Part shown: positions 43,554-54,531 of the stretch, one piece after another
Layout: the number at the start of each line of letters is the position of its first letter
How positions within the stretch are numbered: the first letter of the stretch is position 1
From: Betaproteobacteria bacterium
GTDB taxonomy: Bacteria > Pseudomonadota > Gammaproteobacteria > Burkholderiales > Usitatibacteraceae
DNA: 64,000 nt
Direction of reading: 5' to 3'
Assembly (NCBI GenBank): GCA_016720855.1
Contig: JADKJU010000002.1
Location: 372,001-436,000 of the forward strand
Made by a program: the position numbers and the translations under genes
Notes under the pieces: model-generated
The model's database searches: none
Seen by the model: the letters and a program-made list of their open reading frames with translations, nothing else
What the model was told of the DNA's origin: nothing

Positions 43554-45788
43554 ATGGCCAAAGCACCGCCGGCAAAACCCAAGACCTCGTTTGCGGACTG
43601 GTTCAAGAAGCTCGCTGCGCCCAAGCCGAAGGCGGGAGCCCGGCCAGCTTCGTCCGCTTCGTCCACGATGACGAACCTCCCCGCCGGCGGCGGCCCGACC
43701 TCGACCCAGGGCGCAAGCGACCCGAAAAAGGCGGCGTCCCTTGCGAAGCGCGTGAGCCTGGAGGACTTCCGGCTTCCCCTGATCGGTCACCTGCAGGTTA
43801 CGTCGCAGATGAACATTCTCGGCACCACTGCCCTGGTGCTCGTGGTGCTCACCGCGCTGATGGCTTTCCTGGACGCCCAGGTGCGATCCCAGAATGCGAC
43901 CTACGTGACGGTCACATCGCAGATGCAGTTCCACACGCAGCGCCTCGCCAAGGCCGCGAGCCTCGCGGCCCGGGGGCAGCCGTCGGCCTTTCCGCAGGTG
44001 CAGGACAGCCGCGACGAGTTCGCCAACTTCCTCGACGTGCTGCAGAAAGGCGGCTTCGCGTTCGGCGTTGAAGTGCCCCCGGCGGGAAGCAGCGATGAAC
44101 TCAAGAGCCGGCTCCAGGAGCTGAACCAGAGGTGGCCCGAATCCTCGGGCGCGGCATCGGCCATCCTGGCTGCCCGGAACGACCTCGTCCAGCTCGCCCA
44201 GAACATCGCCCAGATCCGCGTCGGATCTGAGGAGATGGCTGCCACCTCCCAGGAACTCATCTCGCTCATGACCCAGTCGGGCTCGGCCCCCGGACAGGTG
44301 CTCCGTGCCAATCGCCTCACCGTGCTCGCCGAGCGTCTGGGCCGCGGCTCGGCCGAGATTCTCGGGGCCGAGACCATCGATCCGGAAGTGCCGTTCCTCA
44401 TCGGCAAGGACACCAACGACCTGCGCGACCTCATCAAGGCACTCGAGTCGGGCAGCGAGGGGCTTGCCATCCTGCCCGTGCGCGATGCGGAAGCGCGGGG
44501 CAAGCTCGGAGACCTCAAGAAGCAGTTCGACGCCTTCGAGAAGAGCGTTGGTCCGATTCTGCGCGAGCTGCAAAAGCTCGTATCGGCGAGGCAGGCGGGC
44601 GCGCAGCTCGTCGCCGGCTCCGAGCAGCTGCAGAGCGCCGTGGCCAGGCTCCAGGAAGCGCTGCAGGCCGAGAAGTCGGCGACGGTGGTGATCACCATAT
44701 TCATCCTCGTGGTTCTCCTCGTCGTCCTCCTGCTCAGCATGGGCTTCGTCTTCCTCTCCGATACCCGGCGCACCGCCGCGACGGCGGAAATGGAGAACAG
44801 GAAGAACCAGCAGGCGATTCTGCGCTTGCTCAACGAGATGGGGGACCTTGCCGACGGCGACCTCACCGTGAAGGCGGAGGTCACCGAGGACATCACCGGG
44901 GCCATCGCGGACTCGATGAACTACACCATCGACGAGCTGCGCAGCCTGGTGACCGGGGTCAACAGCGCGGCCATCTCGGTGACGCAGAAAACGGCGCACG
45001 CACAGACGATCTCCGCGGAACTCCTCGGCGCCGCGGAGCGGCAATCGAAGGAGATCGAGGAGACGACTTCGCAGGTGCTCCAGGTTTCGCGTTCGATTTC
45101 CGAGGTGTCGTCCACTGCAGGGGAAGGTGCGCAGGTCGCCCAGCGCTCCCTGGCGGCCGCCGACAAGGGCCGGGTCGCGGTGGAGAACTCCATCCTCGGC
45201 ATGAACGACATCCGCAACCAGATCCAGGAGACGTCCAAGCGGATCAAGCGCCTCGGCGAGTCCTCGCAGGAGATCGGCGAGATCGTGGAACTCATTGCGG
45301 ACATCACGGAGCAGACGAACGTCCTTGCGCTCAATGCCGCCATCCAGGCGGCCTCGGCCGGAGAGGCGGGCAGGGGCTTCTCGGTGGTCGCGGAGGAAGT
45401 GCAGCGCCTAGCGGAACGCTCCGGCGAGGCGACCAAGCAGATCGGCGCGATCGTGAAGACGATTCAGGCGGATACCCAGGACGCGGTCGCGGCCATGGAG
45501 AAATCGACACAGGGCGTGGTCGAGGGCGCGAAGCTCTCCGATGCCGCCGGCCAGGCCCTTACCGAGATCGATACGGTTACGAAGAGCCTTGCGCAGCTCA
45601 TCCAGCAGATCTCCCAGGCAACGAACACGCAGGCCGAGGCGACGAACACCGTCGCGCGGAACATGCAGGGAATTCTCGAGATCACGCGCCAGACCACGCA
45701 TGGCACGCAGCAGACCGCCGGGTCGATTCGGGACCTGTCCTCCGTGGCCCAGGAGCTGAAGAGCTCCGTATCGGGCTTCAAGCTCTAG
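43554..45788 (+). CDS. pilJ: Type IV pilus chemoreceptor PilJ (methyl-accepting protein)
   Basis: PilJ is the membrane receptor of the Pil-Chp pathway. The 744-residue product has an unusually long cytoplasmic N-terminus of about 85 residues rich in Lys, Pro, Ala and Ser. A transmembrane helix follows at about 86-107, then a periplasmic PilJ-type helical domain (about 108-375), a second helix at about 378-402, HAMP (about 405-465), and a methyl-accepting signalling domain to the C-terminus. The kinase-contact tip is recognisable as DITEQTNVLALNAAIQAASA followed by GEAGRGFSVVAEEVQRLAE. It precedes pilL by six bases. Confidence 0.95.
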   Translation: MAKAPPAKPKTSFADWFKKLAAPKPKAGARPASSASSTMTNLPAGGGPTSTQGASDPKKAASLAKRVSLEDFRLPLIGHLQVTSQMNILGTTALVLVVLTALMAFLDAQVRSQNATYVTVTSQMQFHTQRLAKAASLAARGQPSAFPQVQDSRDEFANFLDVLQKGGFAFGVEVPPAGSSDELKSRLQELNQRWPESSGAASAILAARNDLVQLAQNIAQIRVGSEEMAATSQELISLMTQSGSAPGQVLRANRLTVLAERLGRGSAEILGAETIDPEVPFLIGKDTNDLRDLIKALESGSEGLAILPVRDAEARGKLGDLKKQFDAFEKSVGPILRELQKLVSARQAGAQLVAGSEQLQSAVARLQEALQAEKSATVVITIFILVVLLVVLLLSMGFVFLSDTRRTAATAEMENRKNQQAILRLLNEMGDLADGDLTVKAEVTEDITGAIADSMNYTIDELRSLVTGVNSAAISVTQKTAHAQTISAELLGAAERQSKEIEETTSQVLQVSRSISEVSSTAGEGAQVAQRSLAAADKGRVAVENSILGMNDIRNQIQETSKRIKRLGESSQEIGEIVELIADITEQTNVLALNAAIQAASAGEAGRGFSVVAEEVQRLAERSGEATKQIGAIVKTIQADTQDAVAAMEKSTQGVVEGAKLSDAAGQALTEIDTVTKSLAQLIQQISQATNTQAEATNTVARNMQGILEITRQTTHGTQQTAGSIRDLSSVAQELKSSVSGFKL

Positions 45789-45794
45789 GAGATC

Positions 45795-48700
45795 ATGGGC
45801 GCCCGTCCTGCCGCCGGCATCGATCTTGGCCCGCTCAGCTGGGTCAAGACCGAGATCGACCATTCGCTCGGGCAGGCGCGCGAGAACCTCGACAAGATCG
45901 TCGCCGCTCCGCAGGAGCGCGCGCCGGTCAAGTACATCCTCACCCACCTGCACCAGGCCACCGGAGCGCTGGCCATGGTCGGGCTCGGGGCGGCCACGCG
46001 TTTCAACGAGGAGCTCGAGCGCCTGGTGTTGTCGGTAGAGACCTGTCAGGCGCACGAGATCGCCTTGCTGGTGCCGGTTGCCAAGCGGGCGATCTCGCTT
46101 CTTTCCAACTATCTGGACGCGCTGATGGGTGGCGAGGCGGACCGCCCCATGTCGCTGCTTTCCGGCTATCTCGAGTTGAACCGGGCCCGCGGGGCATCGG
46201 ATGCGACCGAGGGCGACCTGTTCCACCCCGACCTGGGCGCTGCCCTTCCCTTGCTCGGGGAGGCGGCTGCCGCGATGGACGACGCGGTGCTCGTGAAAGC
46301 CCTCTCGCACCAGCGTTCGATCTACCAGCAGGGGCTGCTGCGCATCCTGCGCGGGGGCGACACGATCGAGGGCTGCCGTCTGATGCAGGACGCCATCGCT
46401 GCAATCGAGTCGCTTCAGTCCTCCACGCCCAATCGCCCCTTCTGGACGGCGGCGACCGGCTTTTTCGACGCGCTTGCCCTGGATGGCCTCGCCCTGGATG
46501 CCAAGGCCAAGCCGTTGCTTGCCAAGGTCGACCAGCAGGTGAAGCAACTGATCGACGGCTCCTTGAAAGTGCCGGAGCGCCTCTTCCGCGACCTCCTGCT
46601 CCAGGTGGGGCGCAGTCGGCCTGTCAGCCCGAGGATCGTCACCTTGAAGGCGGTATTTCGCCTCGACGAGCTCCTCGCGACCCCGCAAACGGCGCTGGGC
46701 GACGCCGGCGATGAAGCCCTCGGGTCGCTGATTCGCGAGCTGCGCGATCTCACCATCCAGCAGAAGGACGCGTGGCTCAAGTTCACTTCCGGCAATCGCG
46801 CGGCTCTCGAGCCTTTCGGCAAGCAGGCGCTGGCACTTGCCGACCGTGCGGCGCAGTTGCCTCGGCGCGACATCCAGCACGTCTTCGCGAAGCTCGCCGA
46901 TATCGCGCCGGCGCTCAAGGCACGGGCGATTCCCCCTTCGGAGTCGCAGGCCCTGGAGGTGGCGACGGCTCTGCTGTTCATCGAATCGGCCTTCGACAAC
47001 TATCATCGGATGGGCGGCGACTTCGAGCGACAGACAAGGGTCGTGTCCGAGCGCCTGAAGGCCGCCATGGCGGGCGAGGCCGTTCCGCCGATGGACACGA
47101 TCGAGGGCGGGATCCTCGACGAGATGACGCGCCGCGCCCAGGAAAAGCTTCTCGTGTTCCAGGTCGGGCAGGAAGTCCAGGTGAATCTGCAGGGCATCGA
47201 GCAGTCCCTGGATGCGTTCTTCCGGGATCCAGCGCACCGGCCCGACCTCAAGGGACTCCCCAGCCAGTTCGCCCAGGTTCAGGGTGCCCTGATGATCATG
47301 GAGCTCGATGCCGCGGCGGAACTCAATGCGGCAGTCAGCGCTCGCGTCCAGCAATTTGCCGAAGGCACGCTCGACGGGCAGGGTGAAGCCGCCGAAATGG
47401 TCGCGGACGGACTTTCCGCGCTGGGCCTCTACATCACTGCGATCCAGCAGGGCGCCGCGCGGCCGGAGGACGTGCTCAGGCCGGCGCTGGTGCGCTTCGG
47501 GCTCCTCCAGTCCGAGCAGGCGATCGTCGAAGAAGCGCTCCGGAATACCGGTACCGTGTCGCCACTCGACATCGACGTCCAGAAGCAGAAGGTGCAGGCA
47601 CTTTACGAGGACTGGAAGGAGACGCCCGGCGCGGAAGGGAAGGAAAAGCTCGAGCGCGCGGTGGACGATCTCAAGCGCGATGCGGTGGTGATCGCCGATG
47701 CCCACGTGGCCCGGCAAAGCGACCAGGCGCTTGCGGCCCTCCAGGCAGCGGGCGACGTGAACCAGACGGGGATCTTCAACGCAATCCAGGAGCTTGCGCC
47801 TGACAAGCCGGCGGAAATGCCCACGGCCCAGGTCGTCCAGCTTGTCGATGCCCCGGGATCCGAGATCGACAGGGAGCTCCTCGAGATTTTCCTCGAGGAG
47901 GCGATGGAGGTCGCGGCGACGATCGCTCAGCACCTGGCGACGTCCCGCGGCGCCCCGCACGACCGGGAGGCGCTCACCACCATCCGGCGCGGTTTCCATA
48001 CCCTCAAGGGAAGCGGCCGGATGGTCGGCCTGACCGACCTGGGAGAGGTCGCTTGGCAGTGCGAGCAGGTGATGAACAAGTGGCTCAAGGACGAGAAACC
48101 CGCCACGCCGGACCTCCTCGCCTTCGTCGAGCTTGCGGAAAAATCGTTCTCGGGCTGGATCGAGCAATTGAAGACGGGGGCGGATACCCCGATCGATGGC
48201 GCGCAGATCGCGCGCCGGGCGGAAATCCTGAAAAGCGGCGCGACCGCTACGCCTGCCCCGGTGCTCGAGCGACTCCCCGAGGAGGCACCGCCGGCCGCCA
48301 TGCCCGCAGAGCCGCTGGAGAAGTCTGCGGGAGCACTTGCCGAGCCTTTGCAGACGCCTGCAACACCCGCGCCCGAGGGCTTCACGTTCGAGTCGCTCGA
48401 TCTCCAGCCCGAGGAAGCGCCGCCGCCAAGCCGTGACGAATTTGATTTCGCGGCATCCGCGGCATCGCCGCCGGCGGAGGTGCCCGCGCCCCAGGCGGGC
48501 GAGGAGGAACAGTATGAGGAGCCGGATGTGGTCGTTGGCTCCGTGTGCATTTCGCCCGCCCTGTTCTCGATCTATGTGGGTGAATCCGAGCAGCACGCGA
48601 CCACGCTCGAGCGCGAGATGTCCGCGATCGAGGCCGATCGCATGCACCCGGTGAGCCACGAATTCATGCGCGCGGCTCACACCCTGACGAGCAGCTCCCG

Positions 48701-51509
48701 CACGACGGGCTTCGACGTGCTGGCCGACGTCGCGCACGCCCTCGAGAAGTGGCTCGCCGATGCGGTCGACTATCCGCCGGAATTCACGGCCGAAAGGCTG
48801 GTGACCACGCGCCGCGCCGTGGATGGCGTGGTGTCCATGGTGCGTTCCATCGCCGGGCGGGCGCTTCCGCTCGGTCGCGAGGATCTCGTCGATGACCTGA
48901 AGTCCCTGCGCGAGGGGCTCCAGGAGTCACGGCGAACAGGCGAAGGCACGCATATCCGCATGCCGGACGCCATCCGGGAAGCAATCGAAGCGAAGGCGCT
49001 GGCGACGGCGACCGCGACCGCGACTGTACGTCCCGTGCCTGCGGAATCCGTGCAGGCAGCGCCGATCATTGCACCCGACCCGGTGCTCCCGGTCTCGGCA
49101 GCCCCGCCGCCGGTTCCGCAGGAACCTGCGGTCCCCGCGGAACCGGTTTCCGCTCCGGTGGAAGAAGCCGACCGACCCTTCGAGGCCGGCAAGGACCAGC
49201 GCAAGGTCAAGGACGATGTCGATCGCGATCTCCTGCCGATATTCCTGGACGAGGCCCGCGAGCTCGTGCCCGCGGTGAGCGACGGGCTGCGTCGCTGGAA
49301 AGCGAGCCCGTCCGACCGCGCGCCCGCCGACGACCTGCGCCGCCACCTGCACACGCTGAAGGGCAGCGCACGCATGACCGGCCTCATGCGGCTGGGCGAG
49401 CTTGCGCACTTGCTGGAAACGCGAGTGGTTGGAATGTCCGAAGCGGCCGTGCCGCCCGAGAGCGAATTCGAGGAGGCCGAGGAGCGTATCGACCGGTTCT
49501 CCCTGGCGCTCGAGCGGCTTTCCCGAGGAGAGGAGTTTCAGGACCTCCTGCCGATCGAGGTCCCCGTGTCGGCGGTCTTCGAGCAGCAGAAGGACAAGCC
49601 CACGCCGCTGGCGGTGATCGCGGCGGCGGCAGAGACGATTGCCCAGCAGCAGGGGCTGCCGCCCGAGCTTCGCGAGGTGCGCACTGCGCTGCTGCGCGTG
49701 AACGCCGACCTGGTCGACCAGTTCGTGAACGAGGCGGGTGAACTCTCGATCGCGCGTTCGCGGATCGAGGGCGAGATGGCCGCGTTCAAGCGCGCGCTGT
49801 CCGACATGGCGGAAAACGTTCTGCGGATGCGCGCCCAGTTGCGCGAGATCGAAATCTCCTCCGAAGGGCAGATGCAGAGCCGGTTGCGGGAACAGGAGGA
49901 ACACGGCGGCGCCTTCGATCCGCTCGAATTCGACCGCTTCACGCGCATGCAGGAACTCACGCGGTTCCTCGCGGAATCCCTGAGCGACGTGATCACCCTG
50001 CAGCAGGGCCTGCAGAAGAACATCGACGAGAGCGAGCTCGCTCTCCTCCAGCAGGGCCGGCTCAACCGGGAGCTCCAGCAGGGGCTCATGGGAGTACGGC
50101 TCGTGCCCCTGGCCAACCTGGCGGACCGCTTCTACCGTGTGGTGCGCCAGACGGCGAAGGATGTCGGCAGGAAGGCGAACCTGGAGCTCAAGGGCATCCG
50201 CGTCGAGCTCGACCGATCGATGCTCGAGAAGATCACCGCGCCCTTCGAGCACCTGCTGAGGAATGCGGTGGGGCACGGCATCGAAACCCCGCAGGCGCGG
50301 GTGGCGGCGGGCAAGCCCGAGATCGGCGAGATCCTGATCGACGCCGTACAGCGCGGCAACGAGGTTGTCCTCACGGTCTCCGACGACGGACGCGGGCTGG
50401 ATTACGCGCGAATCCGCGAGCGTGCCGGGGAGCTCGGGATACTGGCCGCGGACGACGAAGCGCCGCCGGCGGCGCTCGCCCAGCTCATCTTCAAGCCCGG
50501 GTTCTCCACGTCGAAGGAGGTCACGCTGGTGGCCGGCCGCGGCGTGGGCATGGACGTCGTGAGGAACGAGATCACCTCGCTCGGGGGGCGGGTGGAGCTT
50601 GCCTCCGTCCCGGGGCGCGGCACGACGTTCACGATCACGCTGCCCCTCACCCTTGCGGTGAGCCAGGCGGTGATGGTGCGCGTCGGGGACAGGCTCTACG
50701 CCATTCCTTCCGTCATCGTGGACCAGGTGCAGCAGTACAAGGCTCAGCCCTTTTCCGAGGCGATGGCCCGCGGCGAGATCGCCTGGAAGGACAATGCCTA
50801 CCCGCTGCGCTCACTCCTCACTCTGCTGGGAGAGACCGACAGTCCCGTTCCGCAGCGCCAGATTCCCGTGCTGCTGCTCCGAAGCGGCGTGCAACGCGCG
50901 GCGGTGCGTGTCGACGAAATCGTCGGCAACCGCGAAATTGTCGTGAAGACGATCGGTCCGCAGCTCGCGCGGCTGGCCGGGGTTGCGGGCGCCACCGTGC
51001 TGGGCAACGGGCAGGTGGTGCTGGTCTTGAACCCGGTGACTCTGGTGCACCGTGAGCGCGCGGCGGGCGAGGTTGTCCCGATGCCGGCGATTCCGGCCGA
51101 GCCGCAGGCGCCCGCGGTGCCGGTGAAGTCGGCCCCGCTGGTGATGGTGGTGGACGATTCGCTCACGGTGAGAAAGATCACGGGCCGCATGCTTTCGCGT
51201 GAGGGCTACGAGTTCGTGGCTGCCAAGGATGGGGTCGACGCGCTGCAGCAGCTTCAGGACGTGCGTCCCGACGTGATCCTGCTCGACGTCGAGATGCCCC
51301 GCATGGACGGCTTCGAGTTCGCGAGGAACGTGCGGGCCGACGAGGCCACGAAGTCGATCCCGATCATCATGATCACCTCGCGCACCGCGGAAAAGCACCG
51401 CAACCGGGCCCTCGAACTCGGCGTGAACGAGTACATGGGGAAGCCCTACCAGGAGGAGCAGCTGCTCGCGCTCATCTCGCGCTTCACGCGCGGGAAGGAG
51501 GCCTTCTGA
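45795..51509 (+). CDS. pilL: Hybrid CheA-type kinase PilL/ChpA with multiple HPt domains
   Basis: This 1904-residue histidine kinase is the core of the Pil-Chp system. HPt domains with phospho-accepting histidines occur near residue 735 (FHTLKGSGR), near 960 (AHTLTSSSR, degraded around the histidine) and near 1185 (LHTLKGSAR). Two HPt-like N-terminal modules near residues 55 and 493 look inactive or atypical. Acidic and proline-rich linkers separate the modules. A CheA dimerisation region (about 1295-1430), HATPase_c (N-box LLRNAVGHGIE near 1485, G-box DDGRGLD near 1530), a CheW-like domain (about 1615-1760) and a C-terminal receiver (VVDDSLTVRK start, phospho-aspartate in LLDVEMPRMDG) follow. 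pilK (CheR-like) and chpB (CheB-like) are not in the cluster. It converges on uppP. Confidence 0.95.
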   Translation: MGARPAAGIDLGPLSWVKTEIDHSLGQARENLDKIVAAPQERAPVKYILTHLHQATGALAMVGLGAATRFNEELERLVLSVETCQAHEIALLVPVAKRAISLLSNYLDALMGGEADRPMSLLSGYLELNRARGASDATEGDLFHPDLGAALPLLGEAAAAMDDAVLVKALSHQRSIYQQGLLRILRGGDTIEGCRLMQDAIAAIESLQSSTPNRPFWTAATGFFDALALDGLALDAKAKPLLAKVDQQVKQLIDGSLKVPERLFRDLLLQVGRSRPVSPRIVTLKAVFRLDELLATPQTALGDAGDEALGSLIRELRDLTIQQKDAWLKFTSGNRAALEPFGKQALALADRAAQLPRRDIQHVFAKLADIAPALKARAIPPSESQALEVATALLFIESAFDNYHRMGGDFERQTRVVSERLKAAMAGEAVPPMDTIEGGILDEMTRRAQEKLLVFQVGQEVQVNLQGIEQSLDAFFRDPAHRPDLKGLPSQFAQVQGALMIMELDAAAELNAAVSARVQQFAEGTLDGQGEAAEMVADGLSALGLYITAIQQGAARPEDVLRPALVRFGLLQSEQAIVEEALRNTGTVSPLDIDVQKQKVQALYEDWKETPGAEGKEKLERAVDDLKRDAVVIADAHVARQSDQALAALQAAGDVNQTGIFNAIQELAPDKPAEMPTAQVVQLVDAPGSEIDRELLEIFLEEAMEVAATIAQHLATSRGAPHDREALTTIRRGFHTLKGSGRMVGLTDLGEVAWQCEQVMNKWLKDEKPATPDLLAFVELAEKSFSGWIEQLKTGADTPIDGAQIARRAEILKSGATATPAPVLERLPEEAPPAAMPAEPLEKSAGALAEPLQTPATPAPEGFTFESLDLQPEEAPPPSRDEFDFAASAASPPAEVPAPQAGEEEQYEEPDVVVGSVCISPALFSIYVGESEQHATTLEREMSAIEADRMHPVSHEFMRAAHTLTSSSRTTGFDVLADVAHALEKWLADAVDYPPEFTAERLVTTRRAVDGVVSMVRSIAGRALPLGREDLVDDLKSLREGLQESRRTGEGTHIRMPDAIREAIEAKALATATATATVRPVPAESVQAAPIIAPDPVLPVSAAPPPVPQEPAVPAEPVSAPVEEADRPFEAGKDQRKVKDDVDRDLLPIFLDEARELVPAVSDGLRRWKASPSDRAPADDLRRHLHTLKGSARMTGLMRLGELAHLLETRVVGMSEAAVPPESEFEEAEERIDRFSLALERLSRGEEFQDLLPIEVPVSAVFEQQKDKPTPLAVIAAAAETIAQQQGLPPELREVRTALLRVNADLVDQFVNEAGELSIARSRIEGEMAAFKRALSDMAENVLRMRAQLREIEISSEGQMQSRLREQEEHGGAFDPLEFDRFTRMQELTRFLAESLSDVITLQQGLQKNIDESELALLQQGRLNRELQQGLMGVRLVPLANLADRFYRVVRQTAKDVGRKANLELKGIRVELDRSMLEKITAPFEHLLRNAVGHGIETPQARVAAGKPEIGEILIDAVQRGNEVVLTVSDDGRGLDYARIRERAGELGILAADDEAPPAALAQLIFKPGFSTSKEVTLVAGRGVGMDVVRNEITSLGGRVELASVPGRGTTFTITLPLTLAVSQAVMVRVGDRLYAIPSVIVDQVQQYKAQPFSEAMARGEIAWKDNAYPLRSLLTLLGETDSPVPQRQIPVLLLRSGVQRAAVRVDEIVGNREIVVKTIGPQLARLAGVAGATVLGNGQVVLVLNPVTLVHRERAAGEVVPMPAIPAEPQAPAVPVKSAPLVMVVDDSLTVRKITGRMLSREGYEFVAAKDGVDALQQLQDVRPDVILLDVEMPRMDGFEFARNVRADEATKSIPIIMITSRTAEKHRNRALELGVNEYMGKPYQEEQLLALISRFTRGKEAF

Positions 51510-51528
51510 GGAACGCGGGAAGGCCGGG

Positions 51529-52335
51529 CTAGCTGAACCAGGCAAGGACCGCGGCGCCGAGCGCGATGCGGTACCAGGCGAACGCCCGCAGGTCGTGGTT
51601 CGCCACGTAGCGGATGAGGCCGCGCACCGCGACGAGCGCCGCCATGAAACTCACCACGAATCCCACGGCGAAAGTACCGAGGTCGGCCGCGTCGAGAATT
51701 TGCCGGTACTTGACCAGCTGGTAGCCGCTGGCGGCGACCATGATCGGCACCGAGAGGAAGAACGAGAACTCGGTTGCGGCCTGCCGCGACAGGCCGAAGA
51801 GCATCCCGCCGATGATCGTGGCGCCCGAGCGGGACGTCCCCGGAATGAGCGAAAAGCACTGCGCGAGTCCCACCATCAGGGCGTCTTTCCAGTCCATCTC
51901 GTCCACCTCGACAATGCGCGGCGCCCCGTGACGCGCATACCAGCGCTCGACGACGAAGATCACCACCGCCCCGGCCACGAGAGCCACGGCCACGCTCACC
52001 GGGTTGAAGAGGAAATCCTTGATCTGGCGGTGGAAGGCAAGTCCCATCGCGGCCGCGGGGACGAACGCCACGGCGAGGTTGGTCGCGAAGCGCTGCTGCA
52101 CCGGATCGGAGGCGATGCCGGAAAAGGCCCGGGCGAAGCGGGCGCGATACTCCCAGCACACGGCGAGGATCGCGCCCAGCTGGATCACGATGTCGAAGAC
52201 CTTTCCTTTCTCGTCGTTCAGGCCGAGAAGGTCGGAGACGATGATGAGGTGGCCGGTGGAGGACACCGGCAGGAACTCGGTGAGGCCTTCCACGACGCCC
52301 AGGACGAGCGCGCTCAGGAGCGGTGCGATTTCCAT
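51529..52335 (-). CDS. uppP: Undecaprenyl-diphosphatase UppP (BacA)
   Basis: UppP recycles undecaprenyl pyrophosphate to the monophosphate carrier needed for peptidoglycan and O-antigen synthesis. The 268-residue polytopic membrane protein has both family motifs, EGLTEFLPVSSTGH near residues 16-29 and PGTSRSGATI near 165-175, with about eight predicted helices. ATG 52335 gives the typical start; a GTG six codons upstream is possible. It lies 33 bases downstream of thiC on the same strand. Confidence 0.96.
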   Translation of the reverse strand: MEIAPLLSALVLGVVEGLTEFLPVSSTGHLIIVSDLLGLNDEKGKVFDIVIQLGAILAVCWEYRARFARAFSGIASDPVQQRFATNLAVAFVPAAAMGLAFHRQIKDFLFNPVSVAVALVAGAVVIFVVERWYARHGAPRIVEVDEMDWKDALMVGLAQCFSLIPGTSRSGATIIGGMLFGLSRQAATEFSFFLSVPIMVAASGYQLVKYRQILDAADLGTFAVGFVVSFMAALVAVRGLIRYVANHDLRAFAWYRIALGAAVLAWFS

Positions 52336-52368
52336 CGGGCCGAAGTCTAGCACCCGACCCGCGCGAGG

Positions 52369-54282
<1,914 letters not shown>

Positions 54283-54328
54283 GAAGGCTCCATCGGGAGC
54301 AGCGACGGAGCGGAAGGCCTGGGGCCTA

Positions 54329-54402
54329 CGCTCCCTACGCCGGCATGACCCGGGTCAGGTTCAAAGGGACTCTCTCACCGGGCGGTGGCCCGGACCCCTG
54401 CG
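54329..54402 (-). promoter_or_regulatory. TPP riboswitch (THI element) controlling thiC
   Basis: On the minus strand, upstream of thiC, the conserved THI-box blocks occur in order: AGGGGTCC, then GGTGAGAGAGTCCC, then CCTTTGAACCTGA, then GGGTCATGCCGGCGTAGGGA. These form the pyrimidine- and pyrophosphate-sensing arms of the aptamer. A GC-rich hairpin (GGCCCCAGGCC region, 54317-54328) follows before the thiC start and may be part of the expression platform. The 249-base interval also carries the divergent TetR promoter. Confidence 0.93.
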
Positions 54403-54485
54403 TTCGGACCCTCAAAGCTACCGGAAGCGTCGCGGGGGCGCAAATGACCCGGGCCGGAGGTCGCCTGCCGGAGCAGGCCCCGCCG

Positions 54486-54514
54486 TTGCAACGGCAGAGC
54501 AGTTCGGGTACAAA
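54486..54514 (+). promoter_or_regulatory. Candidate sigma-70 promoter for the cecR-ybh operon
   Basis: TTGCAA (54486-54491) and TACAAA (54509-54514) are spaced by exactly 17 bases, each matching four of six consensus positions. Transcription would start about ten bases before the ATG, inside the adjacent palindrome. Confidence 0.45.
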
Positions 54515-54531
54515 TGACCAATTAGTCATTT
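54512..54531 (+). promoter_or_regulatory. Palindromic TetR-type operator abutting the regulator start codon
   Basis: AAATGAC (54512-54518) and GTCATTT (54525-54531) are perfect seven-base arms around CAATTA. The TGAC-N6-GTCA core is typical of TetR-family operators. The element overlaps the -10 candidate and touches the ATG at 54532, so bound repressor would block its own promoter. Confidence 0.7.

Noticed and set aside
42957..45044. 695-codon minus-strand frame opposite pilI/pilJ
   Set aside because: Antisense shadow; composition is typical of complementary-frame artefacts.
45408..48737. 1109-codon open frame on the minus strand opposite pilJ/pilL
   Set aside because: It lies antisense to clear PilJ and PilL coding sequence and is low-complexity in Arg, Leu and His. 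Long antisense frames are expected in GC-rich genes with this codon bias.
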